From positions 399,766 through 463,765 of the forward strand of contig CAJJDO010000065.1 of the NCBI GenBank assembly GCA_905183005.1: a DNA stretch of 64,000 bases. The letters run 5' to 3'. A program made the position numbers and the translations under genes. This document shows, piece after piece, positions 12,033-25,800 of this stretch (its first letter is position 1; the number at the start of each line of letters is the position of its first letter). This DNA is from Paramecium pentaurelia (taxonomy: Eukaryota > Ciliophora > Oligohymenophorea > Peniculida > Parameciidae). The notes under the pieces were generated by a model. That model was not told where the DNA came from. It ran no database searches and saw only the letters and a list, made by a program, of their open reading frames with translations.

Positions 12033-12675
12033 ATGAATAAAAAGAAAAATACAATTTCAGCTCCATCTTTACCTTAAAATAAAATAAATACATAATAATT
12101 AGTTTCACCTCCATAATAATTAAGTCCAACTAATTCACATTAATCATTTATACCACCTGAACCAAAATTTGATCCAAATGATTATATTACTGCTACAACT
12201 ACAAAAAGAGATATAATTTTATATAAAGAAATCTTTGATTTTTTAGATTCAAATAATAATGGTGTTATATAACCTATGGATTTAAGAAAAGCATTTTTAA
12301 TGGTTGGTAAATATCAACCTAAAAAATAAATCTTATATCAAATGATTGCAGATTTTGATTCTGATTAAAGTGGTATAATTGAATTTAGAGAATTTGTTAG
12401 AATGATGTCTACACATCCTGGTGATAAAGATACAGATGAAGATTTTATAAATGTTTTCTATTAGATTGATTAAGATTATAAAGGTAATATTACTTTAATT
12501 TTAATAAGGTTATATAACAATAGATGATTTAAGAGAATTGTCTTCAGAATGCAATGAAAATCTAAAGGATGAACTATTATTAAGTATTATTTAAAGTTGT
12601 GATTCTGAGGGCAATGGAACCATAAGAGAAAAACAATTTGTTAGATATATGAAATCATTACAAAAAAGAAGATGA
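12033..12675 (+). CDS. Four-EF-hand calcium-binding protein (calmodulin/centrin-like), 205 residues
   Basis: ATG 12033-12035, TGA 12673-12675, one 25-nt intron (12484-12508). A Pro/Ser/Gln-rich N-terminal extension of about 45 residues precedes four EF-hand loops: DSNNNGVIQPMD, DSDQSGIIEFRE, DQDYKGYITIDD and DSEGNGTIREKQ. The acidic -Z position is weak in loops 1, 3 and 4 (D, D or Q instead of E), so only loop 2 is a fully canonical site; calcium affinity may vary. Overall length and four-hand layout fit centrin or calmodulin-like proteins, but the extension prevents a firm name. The next gene begins 21 bp after its stop. Confidence 0.82.
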
Positions 12676-12696
12676 TTATTATCATTATATATTAAA

Positions 12697-13136
12697 ATGT
12701 AAAAAACACATTATAGTTCATTTAGCATTACTTCTAATTCAACTGATAATTCATAAAATAATGCTTCCTTAAAAGGTAAGATATCATCATTAGAATCACT
12801 TATGTATGAAGTAGCTGATTCTGTTGAAATTCATAGAAAGGAATATTAATCATTAAAATAACTTAAAGATGAATTTGAATCCATCTTATCTAATAAAACT
12901 GAAGATATGCTCAAAACACTTTAAAATGAATTAATGTAATATCATATATATCTATAAGTCATTTAGATGATGAATTGAAAAGAGAAGTTGGATATCAATT
13001 AGCAGAAAATTCAAGAATTTAAACTTAACTAACACATCTAAAAGGTGAAAAAACTGCTCTAGCCATTAAATTAAATGAGCTTCATTTAAGAATTAGCAAT
13101 CTAGAAGTACAAGTAGGAAATCATGAATAAAATTGA
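12697..13136 (+). CDS. Short coiled-coil protein, possibly SF-assemblin-like, 138 residues
   Basis: ATG 12697-12699, TGA 13134-13136, one 23-nt intron (12936-12958), 139 codons in all. After a Ser/Asn-rich head the protein is almost wholly heptad-like helix: ISSLESLMYEVADSVEIHRK, then LKDEFESILSNKTEDMLKTL, HLDDELKREVGYQL and LTHLKGEKTALAIKL. The phrase DDELKREVGYQLAEN and the head-then-rod layout resemble striated-fibre assemblin/beta-giardin proteins of basal-body rootlets, but it is about half their usual length, so this is a suggestion only. The ATG lies 21 bp after the preceding stop; a start at the next Met (residue 38) is possible. Confidence 0.6.
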
Positions 13137-13158
13137 TTATTATTATTAATTTTAAATT

Positions 13159-13486
13159 ATGGGATGTCTTATTCAATCTGAAACTAAGAATCCTTCTAAT
13201 TAAGAAGAATATAATCGTTATAATAGTAATCATTATATCATATCAATAGAATAATCAAATAGACTTATTGGAGGTGATTCCAATCATGAACTTAGTTAAA
13301 ATGTTTATCAATTCTTACATAAATTAGGATTTAATTGCATAGGCAGCAGAACGTAGATTATAAAACTACGAAAAAAGAGGTTTGACACCATTATCATAAC
13401 TTGAATTTGAATAAAAAAAGTAAAAGTAAGAAGAAGCTGAAATATATAAAAAAGAAGGAAGATCATAAAATTATAAATGGGATTGA
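13159..13486 (+). CDS. Small VCP/p97-interacting protein (SVIP)-like, 100 residues
   Basis: ATG 13159-13161, TGA 13484-13486, one 25-nt intron (13303-13327). The N-terminus MGCLIQ is a myristoylation/palmitoylation signal as in animal SVIP (MGLC...). After a variable linker comes DLIAQAAERRLQNYEKRG, matching the VCP-interacting motif of SVIP (LAEAAERRQKEAASRG), followed by a Lys/Glu-rich helix and a terminal KW. SVIP binds the p97/VCP ATPase at the ER/lysosome membrane and inhibits ER-associated degradation in animals. The length (100 versus 77 in human) is compatible. The match is short but includes the motif, the acylated start and the layout. Confidence 0.65.
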
Positions 13487-13806
13487 TTTATTGTAAATAT
13501 TTATATATATATTTATTGTTTTATCGATTTATTAATAATACTTATTTATAATAATTATTTATGAAATAAATGACTATTTTTGTGTAATAACAATTTATAT
13601 ATATAAATATAATAATTATATTTAGTAGATATAGTAATATCTATTTTAATGTATTATTAATTATGTAATACTTATCTTAATCTAAATTGTAGATAAAAAT
13701 TGATATTCTCTGAAATTTTCTGATTTATATTTAAGGTATCTAGTAATATTTATTTAAAAATAATTATTATATATAATTATTATTTATTTTTGTAGAATTT
13801 TTGTGG
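13487..13806. other. Intergenic region, no gene seen (320 bp)
   Basis: Very AT-rich; separates the SVIP-like stop from the giant gene's ATG. The frame of the giant gene stays open about 95 bp upstream of the chosen ATG at 13807, with an in-frame TGA at 13711-13713; no other Met exists in that stretch, which supports the start. Confidence 0.55.
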
Positions 13807-16800
13807 ATGATTTAAAATTAAATTTTAGAAGCAGACCAAATAAATAATTAAATATAATTAATAAGTTAAGAGAATGATTAGAAAAATGAGAAGGTGAATT
13901 TATAACATTACAAGAGTTTCGATAAATAAGAAGTATTAAGTGAAATTGAATAATATTATAAAAATCATAATTCATTAAGAAATATTCTTAAAGAATTATT
14001 GCATATATCACATAAAATACAAATTCCAGATGAATATCTTAATCATTTACTTAATTATTTTTTAGTTGAAAAATAAGATTAACAATAAATACTTACATGC
14101 TGTCAAATATTAAGATAATCTATTATAAAGGGATCAAAAATTTAAATTGAAAAGCTCATTAATATCTTTAGTGTGATTAGGAATAAAGATTCATTATATG
14201 AATTAGTTAAAATATTGTCTATAATTCAATAATAATAATAGTTAAAGGAGGAATATTTAAATAAGATTTTAAATTTAAATGATCTAGATTTTTAGATAAG
14301 ATAATATCTTATTCAACTGTAAAATATCTCTAATCCATAAATTAAAGAAGATTCCTCGAATTTAGAATAAAATATTTTAAAAGAATAATAAGGTTTTTAT
14401 AGTCATGTAATATTAACATATGAACGTCATGATAATTATGAAATACTTTATGATTTTGATGATAGTTAATAAATAACTACAATTAATTAGAATCAGGAGA
14501 ATATTATACCAAATGATTTGGTTGAAGTTTCTAATAATGTCATAGAAAATAGATAAATAGAATTAAAAAAAAATAATGTTCCAAATACTATTTTTAATAA
14601 TACTTATGATACTATAAAATAGATATATAAATATGCATAATAACATAAAAAGATTGAAGAAGACGATAAAGATGGATATTTACCAGATAAATTATTTGGA
14701 TCAAAATATTTTTCAAATGGAATTCTTGGTGAATATTTATGTGATCGAATGATAATAGAAACATTTAGAATTATCTCTGAAAGCTAATCATTAAATAATT
14801 AAACTATTAATAAAGTCTTTTAATTATGTGAGGACATTAATACTGTTAAAAAATTATTCTTATAAGATTTATCTGATAATATTTATGTTAATTCAATTCA
14901 CAGAAGTGAAATTAAAATAGAAAATTTGGATTCAATTGAAGAATTTGTTAAAAAGATTCTAAAGGTATTCTTTGACTTTGATCAATTTCATACTAAAATT
15001 TCTATTAATCATAGTGGTTTAATCGGTAATAGTTAATTAAGCTGTTTTGGAGATAAAAATAGCATAGTTGTTGAAAAAGTAATTGGAATTATGTTATCTG
15101 AATTTTAAAAATTAAGAGTATGTGCTATTTAAATTATTCACAATCTTGTTTCCAACAATTTAATTGTCTTAAATGATACAAAAATAAAATTCATTGAAAG
15201 CCTTTAATATCTTGATGAATAAAATTTTGAATTTCGTGTAGTTGCATTAAAGATTTACTGTCTAACTAATAAGAATAATTCTCAAGATGTGTTTAATGTT
15301 TGTATGAAAAAAATAGAAAAGAATTAATTTGAAGGAATTGAATATATACTTAGTCAGACTTTAACAATTGAAAATGCAGAACGCTTATTAGGGGCTAATA
15401 TATAGATGATAATTGATAAGATTACATCTGATACAATAAAAAAAGAAAATGAAATTAAGAAGAAATTAACTGAAATTGTTAGTATTTTTTTAAGTTATGA
15501 GAAGTTAAATATTAATGAAAATGATTTTGAAAGATTATTCGATCTTTTTTTTTAATATTAAGACTAAGATTTATAATACAAATTTTACTTACTTAAATCT
15601 ATTATATAGTTTTTAAAAAAGAATCAAGGTCATTAAGAAAATAAATACAATAAGCTTATTGATAATTTATCTAAATTTGAAGATTAATTATAAAACTTGA
15701 TTATTTTAAGTTTAGTAACTGCATTAAAAAAAGGCTCAAAATTTAGAATAAAGATTTCTGACTGTTTAATATAAAAATTATAAGTTTCTTAAAAGATAAA
15801 TCCAAAAGGAATGATTATTGAAGATAATGATACTAATAATCCAAGTATTTCTTTAATTGTTACTGAAATTATTTATAATTAAGTATCACAACATCATATC
15901 TAACTTTCATAAATAACAATCGATTACTTGATATCAAATCTAAAAGATTAAGATGAAAATTTAAAATTGTAAACTGTAAAAATATTAGCTGAAATTGACT
16001 AAGATATTTCAAAAGAGAATTATGATAAATTAATTTTGCATTTTTTTGATATTTTTAATGATTAAAAGGGATAATCATTTATTTATGCACTTGTGTATAC
16101 AAAAGCTATTTTGAAAAAGTAAATTAATCAGGCTATTGAATTTCAATATATTGATATTTTAACTTAGATTTGTCATTTAGATGACTATTCTGAAAATTAA
16201 AAATACTAATAAATTTAATAAAATATAATAACAATCTTAAATAATTAAACATAAGAAAAATAAAATATACCAATAGAATTTATGATTTAATTTGAAAATA
16301 TTTTGATTCAGGATTTATAAATCTAAAATAAAATTATTGAAATTCTTATAGGTTATACAAAATATTAAAAAATACCAGATAGATTAGTAGTAGTACTTGA
16401 AATCTAATTAAATAAATCAGATATATAATAAAAATGCTTAGTGATTTTAGAATAGGTTATTCGTATGGGTTAAATTGTTAGTGATACTACATTATAAAAA
16501 TTTATTGATAAAATATCAAACATGGAAGAGGGTTCTGATAAATATTATGAAATTTTAGAAATAGTAGAAATGAATCATACATTATCTGAAAATATATTTA
16601 CATCTATATAATTAGAAAGAGCTGGATAAGCAATTAAAAAGAAATCTAATGATTATAATCATGCAATAAACTATATATATTAAAAAGTATAAGAAGGTTA
16701 AGTAATATCAAACAATATATTTTAAATTATTGCAAATACATTAGATGAATTAAATGATACTGTAATTAAAATATTAGAATGTGTATCTAGTAATAATTAA

Positions 16801-19800
16801 ATCATTCCAAACTTAGTTGTTGATAAACTTTAGACAAAATTGAATAATTAAGATATTAATGAAAATATTATACGTATATTTATTAATATGGTCAAGAATA
16901 ATTAAGAATTTTCTGAAGAGCTTATACTTAAATTAGAAGAGATGTTAGATAATTAAAATATTCCTTAATTGATAGTTTAATTTTTTGCAATTCCTAGTTA
17001 AAATTGTAAATTATTTTCCACATAATTAATTGAAAGATTATGTATGCATATATAAAATACAAATGATTTAAATTTAGAATTTAGTCTACTCTAAGCAATC
17101 AATACTAAAATTAATGCAAATAATATATTTTATTAAGATGCTCAACATCTTAATTTAGTTATTTAAGTTTTAATATCAAAACTTTAGATATCTAAATAAA
17201 TTTTAATTCCTTTATGTTTAACAATTATTAATGATATAAAATTACATCAAAATATATTAGACACATAATTATAATCAATATTAATAATATTAATAAAATA
17301 AAAAGAAATCAAATATGAAATAAAAATTAAAATTAGTAAAATATTAAAATTATGTGAACTTGATGCATAAACAACTTAATTTATCAATTAATTTTTATTG
17401 ACTTAGGATTTGAATACTAATAATAAGAATAATTTGTTAACTTTAAATGATATTAATGAATAGATTGAATTATTACCTGAAACTTTAGATTAAATTAATT
17501 AAATTTTATAAGAATGTAAGGATCATTAACTTTTATAATTAGCTATTTCTTTATTAAATAATTGCAAAAATATAGATTAAATACCAGATAATATAATATA
17601 AAATATTGTGATGTTTATTTCATACAAAGATTAGACATCTCAATGTTTTAAACTTCTCAATCAAATAGCTTAATCTAAAAAATCATTTCCAAATACTATT
17701 TTAACATTTTTAATTGATAATTATTCAGATTAATTAGAATGTGCCTTATTTTCATCAAAAGGAAATGAAATATTAAATGATAAATTGAAAATAATTGAAT
17801 AATTAGATAAAACAATACCTTATGAGTGTTCAATTGATTTACTTAAAAGAATCAATAAGTCTATGAAATTAGGATTTATATTTTCAGAATAAAGAATAAA
17901 ATTATTTTGTAATACATTCTAATTAGGAAAGTTATAAAAAGATTAGATTTATATTTATTCAAAAATTTTATCTAAATTTGTGTTGTATTAATTAATTTTT
18001 AATGAAGATATAGTAAATTAAATAGAAGCATTAATTTAACTAAATGATATCAAAATAACAAATAAAATAATTATAGCATATACAAAGATTATAGAATAAA
18101 AAAAGTATTAGAATCTTCAAAATTGTATAGATTGTTTATTGAACAAATAAAAATACATTTTAGCTTTAAGTGAATGTATTTATTGTGCTTGTTAATTTGG
18201 AGATAATTTGTAATAAAGTTGGGTGAAATTTCTAGAGGTCAATCTGATGAATACATCTGTAATAATTAGTAATTTTTGTTTTAAAGGATTACGAATTGCT
18301 AGGGAAAAAGGATTTAATTCTTAATTATTTAATGATTTTTGTGATATAATAATAAAAGTATTAGAACAAATTAAAATGCCAATTGATAGAGACGACGATC
18401 TACTTGAAACCATAAATTATTTATAATAGTATGATTTAGGTGAAACATTTATCAATTGTGAAGATTGGAATATAGGATTACTTGAGAAGGGTTTTGAAAT
18501 AAAAAATAAAGGATGTTCAATGATTAAAATCAAAAATATTATTAATTAGGATGAAAAAAATCAAAAACATTATACTTAATTTTTAAACACAATAATTTAA
18601 ATTGAAGGAATGAGAGAAATTGAATTTAATGATTTAATTATTTTTATCAAAACAATAGGATTAGAAAATATAACTTAATTATTGAAATAAAATATTATTT
18701 ATAATAGTAAATAAATTAAGGTAAAATTATAATGGATAAAATTGAAATAAGAATGGTTAAATTAGATGATAATTAAAAAGATAAATAAACAACTTTTGAA
18801 TAGTCCATATATTTAAATTTTGACAAACCTTATAAGTAATTATGAGTAATTAAATTGTGAATAATCTGCTTATTTTTTTGAATAATTAAAAGAGATCGAC
18901 AATTTTCAAGAATTTTAAAGTCTCTTAGAGTTTATTATAAAATATAAATGTATTATTTAGAAATCTGAACAATAATATACAGTAAAGGAATTAAAATAAT
19001 ATTTTGAAATTTAAATTATAATTCTTAGATTTCAAAAATATAAAAATGACAAATTATTAAAGAATATTATCAAATAATTACTAATTAAAGGTTGGACTTT
19101 TAAAAAATAGATAGAAATTCTTGATAATGTTTAGCCATTGAATCTAGATTCAAAGAAAGAGAAATCTATAGTTTAATTGTTCAAGACTCTTTATTATTAT
19201 AAAATTTAACCAGATAAAGATATAAAAAGTATCTTAGATTAAGATGAATATCATAATTGGAATAATTAAGTATATAATTTAGCTTTGAAAGATATTTAAA
19301 ATAAAGCTGGAGCAAAGGATATATAAATATTAGTAGATGAATTGTCATAAATAAATACAAAGTTAAAAATAAATAAAGATTTTTATATGAATATGATTAA
19401 ATAAATAAAGGAAAAGGGTTAAGAAATATCAGATTGGATAAAGAAAGATATATAAGAATGGGCTAAAATTGTAAAATAATAATAGAAAGAGAATTTCAAA
19501 AATATAGGATTTATAGTTGAATCAATAGCTGTGATCAAATAAGCTATTTTAATTTACTAATAATTGAATTTAACTTACTCATAAATTATGAGTGCTTTGA
19601 TAATTTTATTGTAAGGATAGGATGAAGGAGTATTATTATAAGTGAGTACTGGTGAAGGTAAATCCATTATAATATGTATCATCGCCATATTTTATGGATT
19701 ATAAGGATTTGCAATCAATATTCACACCAGTTCTCCTGTTTTAGCAGAGAGAGATTCAAAAAAGATGGCAAATCTATATAAGTATTTTGGTCTTGAATGT

Positions 19801-22800
19801 AGTGAAAATAGTGACAAATCAAAATACATTAAAAATGTTAAATAATGTTATAAAAAAGATATTGTTTATGGTGATGTATCCTAATTTTAATTTGATTATT
19901 TAAGGCATCATCATAATTAATTAAATACAATGGGTGACAGAAAAATGGAGATAGCAATTGTTGATGAAGTTGATAGTATGCTTATAGATGAGAGTTCAAA
20001 ATTTGCTAGATTATCCACTACAGTTGCTGGTATATGTCATTTTTAACCTATTTATTTATTTATTTAGTAAAGAATTAAATTACTTGATGAATAAATAGTT
20101 AAAATTGGTTCGAAATATTATTACTTTTATGGAAAAATTGTAAAAAATGAAAATAAGTTAAGTCTATAAATTTAGAAATCTGATGGAAATATATAAATCA
20201 TTGAAGATTTAGAATAGCTTATTTTGAAGAACTAATTACCTATTCCAAAAGAAATAGGTGAAATTATTGATAATTTAGATGATTTTATTAAAATAGATAT
20301 AGAATAATATATTAAATGGATAATCTAAGAAAATCAAATCATCATTCTACCTAATTATTTTAAATAATATTTAAATCTTTAATTACCTAATTGGATATGT
20401 AATGCTTTATAAGCAATTAAATTTTAAGAAAATATTCACTATATTATTAGTGATGGTTAAATAAAACCAGTTGATTATTAAAATACAGGAATAATTTAGA
20501 ATTCTACTTATTGGGGAAATGGATTACATTAATTCTTATAAATAAAACATAATCTTAAAATTACATCTGAAACTTTTTTAACAAATTTTTTATCTAATGT
20601 TGGATATTTTAAAAAATACAATAAAAGATTATTTGGTTTAACAGGTACATTAGGTTCAGAAAAAGCTTAAGAAATGTTAATTTAAGTTTATGGTGTTAAT
20701 TTAGTTTTTATTCCTTAAAATAACTATAAATTATTTAAGGAATTACAATTAGTTGTTGTAGATAATAATAAAAAATGGTTGCGAGAAATCATTTAATCAG
20801 CTATTAGTGAATGCAATAAAAAAAGAGGTGTTCTAATTATATGTGAAACAATATTAGATGCTCATAAAATTTAAGAAAAATTATAATTGAAATATAATAA
20901 TAGTAATATCAAACTTTATGATATGAATAATAAATTTTTGGAAAAGGATATTGAAATGATTTATCCACATCAAATATTTGTTGCTACAAATCTTGCAGGT
21001 AGAGGGACTGATATCAAAACAAATAATATTGAAGAATATGGAGGATTACATGTAATATTAACATTCATGCCTACTAATTAAAGAATTGAAGAATAAGCAT
21101 TTGGCAGAACTGCTAGATTAGCCAATAAAGGGACAGGATAAATGATTTTAAATTAATGTAATATTAAACATTTAATTGATGATTAAATAGATTATTCAAA
21201 ATTAAAGAAAAAAAGGGATGAATTCGAAGCTAAAAGATTATAAGAGTATATGGATTATAATTTAAAATAAATAGAAAAAAAAGAGATGTATTTTGAAAAG
21301 TTTTGTAATCTTTTAAATCAATAAAGATAAATTATCTAATCTTAAAACTAATTAAATTAATTAGAGAAACATTATACAAATTTAAATATTGAAGAAAAAT
21401 GGGCAGTATTTCTATTGTAGAATTAAGTTATTTAAGAAAATACTGATGATAAGTTTAAAGAATTTGAAGATCATGTCAATAACCTTTGTGAAAAGAAAGA
21501 AATAATATGCAATCCTTATTATAAAATAGATATTTAACAATCTCAACTTAAAAAATAGACCCAAATATAAGATAAAATAAATGCTTTAAATGCCATCATC
21601 AAAGTTGATGGTGATTAATTAGCTATTATTTATTAAGAATTAGCCTACCTTTATCTTTAAACAGATATTTAAGATAAAAATAAAGCATTGAACTATTTAT
21701 AAAAGACAGCTGAATTATTAAATAAAGAATTTATAACATGGTAGAGTTTAAATGTGAGTTTATCCAAATATTTGAAGAATTTTCAAGATAGTGATTTACA
21801 ATAATAAATTATAAAAAAACTTTAAATTATTGAAACTTGTGCAAATAGCATAGAAGCAAATATTAAAGTAATTAAGAAATCTTAAAGATTAATAAATATT
21901 GTTAATAAAGAAGAATATGGTAATTAAAAAGAAATCTAAATAAAGTTAATTCATCTTGGCTTAGAAAAGAAATAAGCTATTAAATATTGTTCTTCTTTAA
22001 AATCAAATAATATTTAATTGATATTTAATGATCTATCTTATTATGAAGACTACATTGATTAAGATTCTGCAATAAAGACTATTGAATAGATTTATGATAA
22101 AGATTAATCAATCAACAATTAAATCACTTTACAATTAAATGAAATTGCTGTATCCAAACTAAATTTATTATTTTATAAAAGAGATATAAATATGGGACTT
22201 TATAAAGAATTTGTATTATAAATTTTAAAAGATAAAAAAGAAGTAGGAAAACATATTCTTCTAAAAACACCTTAAAAAAATTATGAAGCAAAATCTATTT
22301 AAGATGCAATTGAAATAGTTAATAATATAGATGATGAAATTTTAATAGATATAATCTTTATGAGTAAAGAGACAGAAAAATGGTAAAATGATTTAAAAAA
22401 TAATATTTAGATGGATATTGAAATTATAGATTTGGATAAAGAAAAAGTTAAAAAAGAATTATAAATTATCGATTCTGAATCAATTAATCTTGTGATAACA
22501 TGTGATATTGAAGATATCTCTTAGATAATTAAATAAGAATATTTAATTAAATTGAAACATCTCAACGAACAATTACATATGTTATATAATAAGGAATAAG
22601 CTAAATAATTATTTGAATAGATCGAAAATAAATTTAATATTTAAACTATATCAATTCCAAATATTAAAAAAGAAAACATTCTAAAAATATTGAATACTTG
22701 TAAAGATACGGCTAAATTCAATTTATAATTTAATAAAATAAATAGCTTCTATTCTTTTGAAGGGAATAAATTAGTTAATGTAAGATTTAGAATAGAAAAT

Positions 22801-25800
22801 ATTATGTAGAGTAAAATACTAATCTAATAATTAAGAAAATTCTAATTAGAATTTTAATTGATTTTTAATAGTCTAAATTAAGAGTAAACTCGTAAATATA
22901 TTGAAAAAGCAGATATATAATAAAAAAGTGTCAAAATAGTCAATAGGAAAAAAATAAAGGAATATAATTTAACAAAAAATTTAGATGATTTACAAGAATT
23001 TTATGATTTTGAAGCAAGAGGAATTAAAGATATCATTATTTTAAATGAAAATAAGTTTATTCCATTTTATAACATGTTATTTCTTGGTACAGTAGCCTTT
23101 TCCTAATTGATAGTTGGAGGTCTATTAATGACAACTGGACTTGGAGGTATTATTGGGAATATGATTCTTTAAGAAGGAGTTTCAGATCTCATTATTCTAA
23201 TAACATCATACTATAAGAGAGAATTCTCTTGGGCTGATTACTGATTATTAAAAGACAGCCAGCATTTTATGCACTACTCTCACTTTTGGATTGAATATAA
23301 TTAAAGATACCGGCAAAACTAAAGATTTCTTTCAAATTATAGACTAAAAAAAAAGCATAAAAATGTTAAAAATAAAATCTATTTTTCATGAAACATGGAA
23401 ATAATCTTTTTAGTCATTAGCCCTTAAAGGATGTAATCTGATTCTTACCAAAATGTTTTCAGCAACACTTGAAAATACTAAGTCTTAATTGTAGTAATTT
23501 CTTTATAAAATCATTTAAGAAAAATTCTCTTAAAAAGATACAATTAAACTTCTTAGAAAAATTTAAGTTTTAAATTAAATCTAAAAAAGAAACTTGGTTG
23601 AGGATATAAATAAATATATTTCGAAATTCTTAAAAATAATTAGGTTAGTAAATACTTTTACTAGTTATCTTGAAAATTTCATTATAAAATTTTCAGTCCC
23701 TAAGGAAGTAGGATTTGGAAGCTGGATTTACTCTTTATGTTGTAAATTTATTTAAGAAGTATTGGTAATTTTATAATAAGAAAAATTAATTGATTATTTG
23801 CATACTGAATTCAAATCCTAATTGATTTTATTTGCTAAAACAGAATATAATCTCTAATGTTTATACTAAAAATGGAATTAGTAACAAACCTTTAATAGAA
23901 AACTAAGCAAGAGTTAATGAATCCTTAACAGATTTAAATTAAAAATTAAGTGAAATTGTTTTTTTAGATAATATCGAGTAAAATACATATTATAAACTTA
24001 CTGACGAATTAAATTAAGTTTTAATTGAAAATTAAACTCCTAAATAAGTATAAGATTTCTTAAGATATTTATCAAAAAATGAATAAAAACTTGAAAATTA
24101 ATAAGAAGACAAATTTATAGAAAAAATCATTGAAGATATTACTGAATAATTAACTTAATAATTATACTGTTTGGCAGAATAATAAATTTTATTACCTTTG
24201 ATTAGTTGTGGAACTTCACAGTTAGCAAACAATTTTATCTCAAATTTTCAATATAAGGCTGTTGAGAATTAATCCAAAATAAAAGATTCTTTAAATAATG
24301 ATGAAGAATATTTAAATACAATAGCATTGACTTAAGATTAAAAAGAACTTCATTAAAATACAATAGCATAGACTTAAGTTTAAAAAGAACTTCATTCAAA
24401 TACAACAACAATGACTTAAGATTAAAAAGAACTTCATTCAAATACAATAGCATTGACTTAAGTTTAAAAAGAACTTCATTCAAATACAACAACAATGACT
24501 TAAGATTAAAAAGAACTTCATTCAAATACAANAATTTATACAACACCATAGACTTAAGATTAAAAAGAATATCCAATTTATACAACACCATAGACTTAAG
24601 ATTAAAAAGAATATCCAATTTATACAACACCATAGACTTAAGATTAAAAAGAATATCCAATTTATACAACACCATAGACTTAAGATTAAAAAGAATATCC
24701 AATTTATACAACACCATAGACTTAAGATTAAAAAGAATATCCAATTTATACAACACCATAGACTTAAGATTAAAAAGAATATCCAATTTATACAACACCA
24801 TAGACTTAAGATTAAAAAGAATATCCAATTTATACAACACCATAGACTTAAGATTAAAAAGAATATCCAATTTATACAACACCATAGACTTAAGATTAAA
24901 AAGAATATCCAATTTATACAACACCATAGACTTAAGATTAAAAAGAATATCCAATTTATACAACACCATAGACTTAAGATTAAAAAGAATATCCAATTTA
25001 TACAACACCATAGACTTAAGATTAAAAAGAATATCCAATTTATACAACACCATAGACTTAAGATTAAAAAGAATATCCAATTTATACAACACCATAGACT
25101 TAAGATTAAAAAGAATATCCAATTTATACAACACCATAGACTTAAGATTAAAAAGAATATCCAATTTATACAACACCATAGACTTAAGATTAAAAAGAAT
25201 ATCCAATTTATACAACACCATAGACTTAAGATTAAAAAGAATATCCAATTTATACAACACCATAGACTTAAGATTAAAAAGAATATCCAATTTATACAAC
25301 ACCATAGACTTAAGATTAAAAAGAATATCCAATTTATACAACACCATAGACTTAAGATTAAAAAGAATATCCAATTTATACAACACCATAGACTTAAGAT
25401 TAAAAAGAATATCCAATTTATACAACACCATAGACTTAAGATTAAAAAGAATATCCAATTTATACAACACCATAGACTTAAGATTAAAAAGAATATCCAA
25501 TTTATACAACACCATAGACTTAAGATTAAAAAGAATATCCAATTTATACAACACCATAGACTTAAGATTAAAAAGAATATCCAATTTATACAACACCATA
25601 GACTTAAGATTAAAAAGAATATCCAATTTATACAACACCATAGACTTAAGATTAAAAAGAATATCCAATTTATACAACACCATAGACTTAAGATTAAAAA
25701 GAATATCCAATTTATACAACACCATAGACTTAAGATTAAAAAGAATATCCAATTTATACAACACCATAGACTTAAGATTAAAAAGAATATCCAATTTATA

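Noticed and set aside
13807..23240. Bacterial contamination as the source of the SecA motor
   Set aside because: Every part of the frame depends on TAA/TAG as Gln, base composition matches the neighbours, and the gene continues into ciliate-style sequence.
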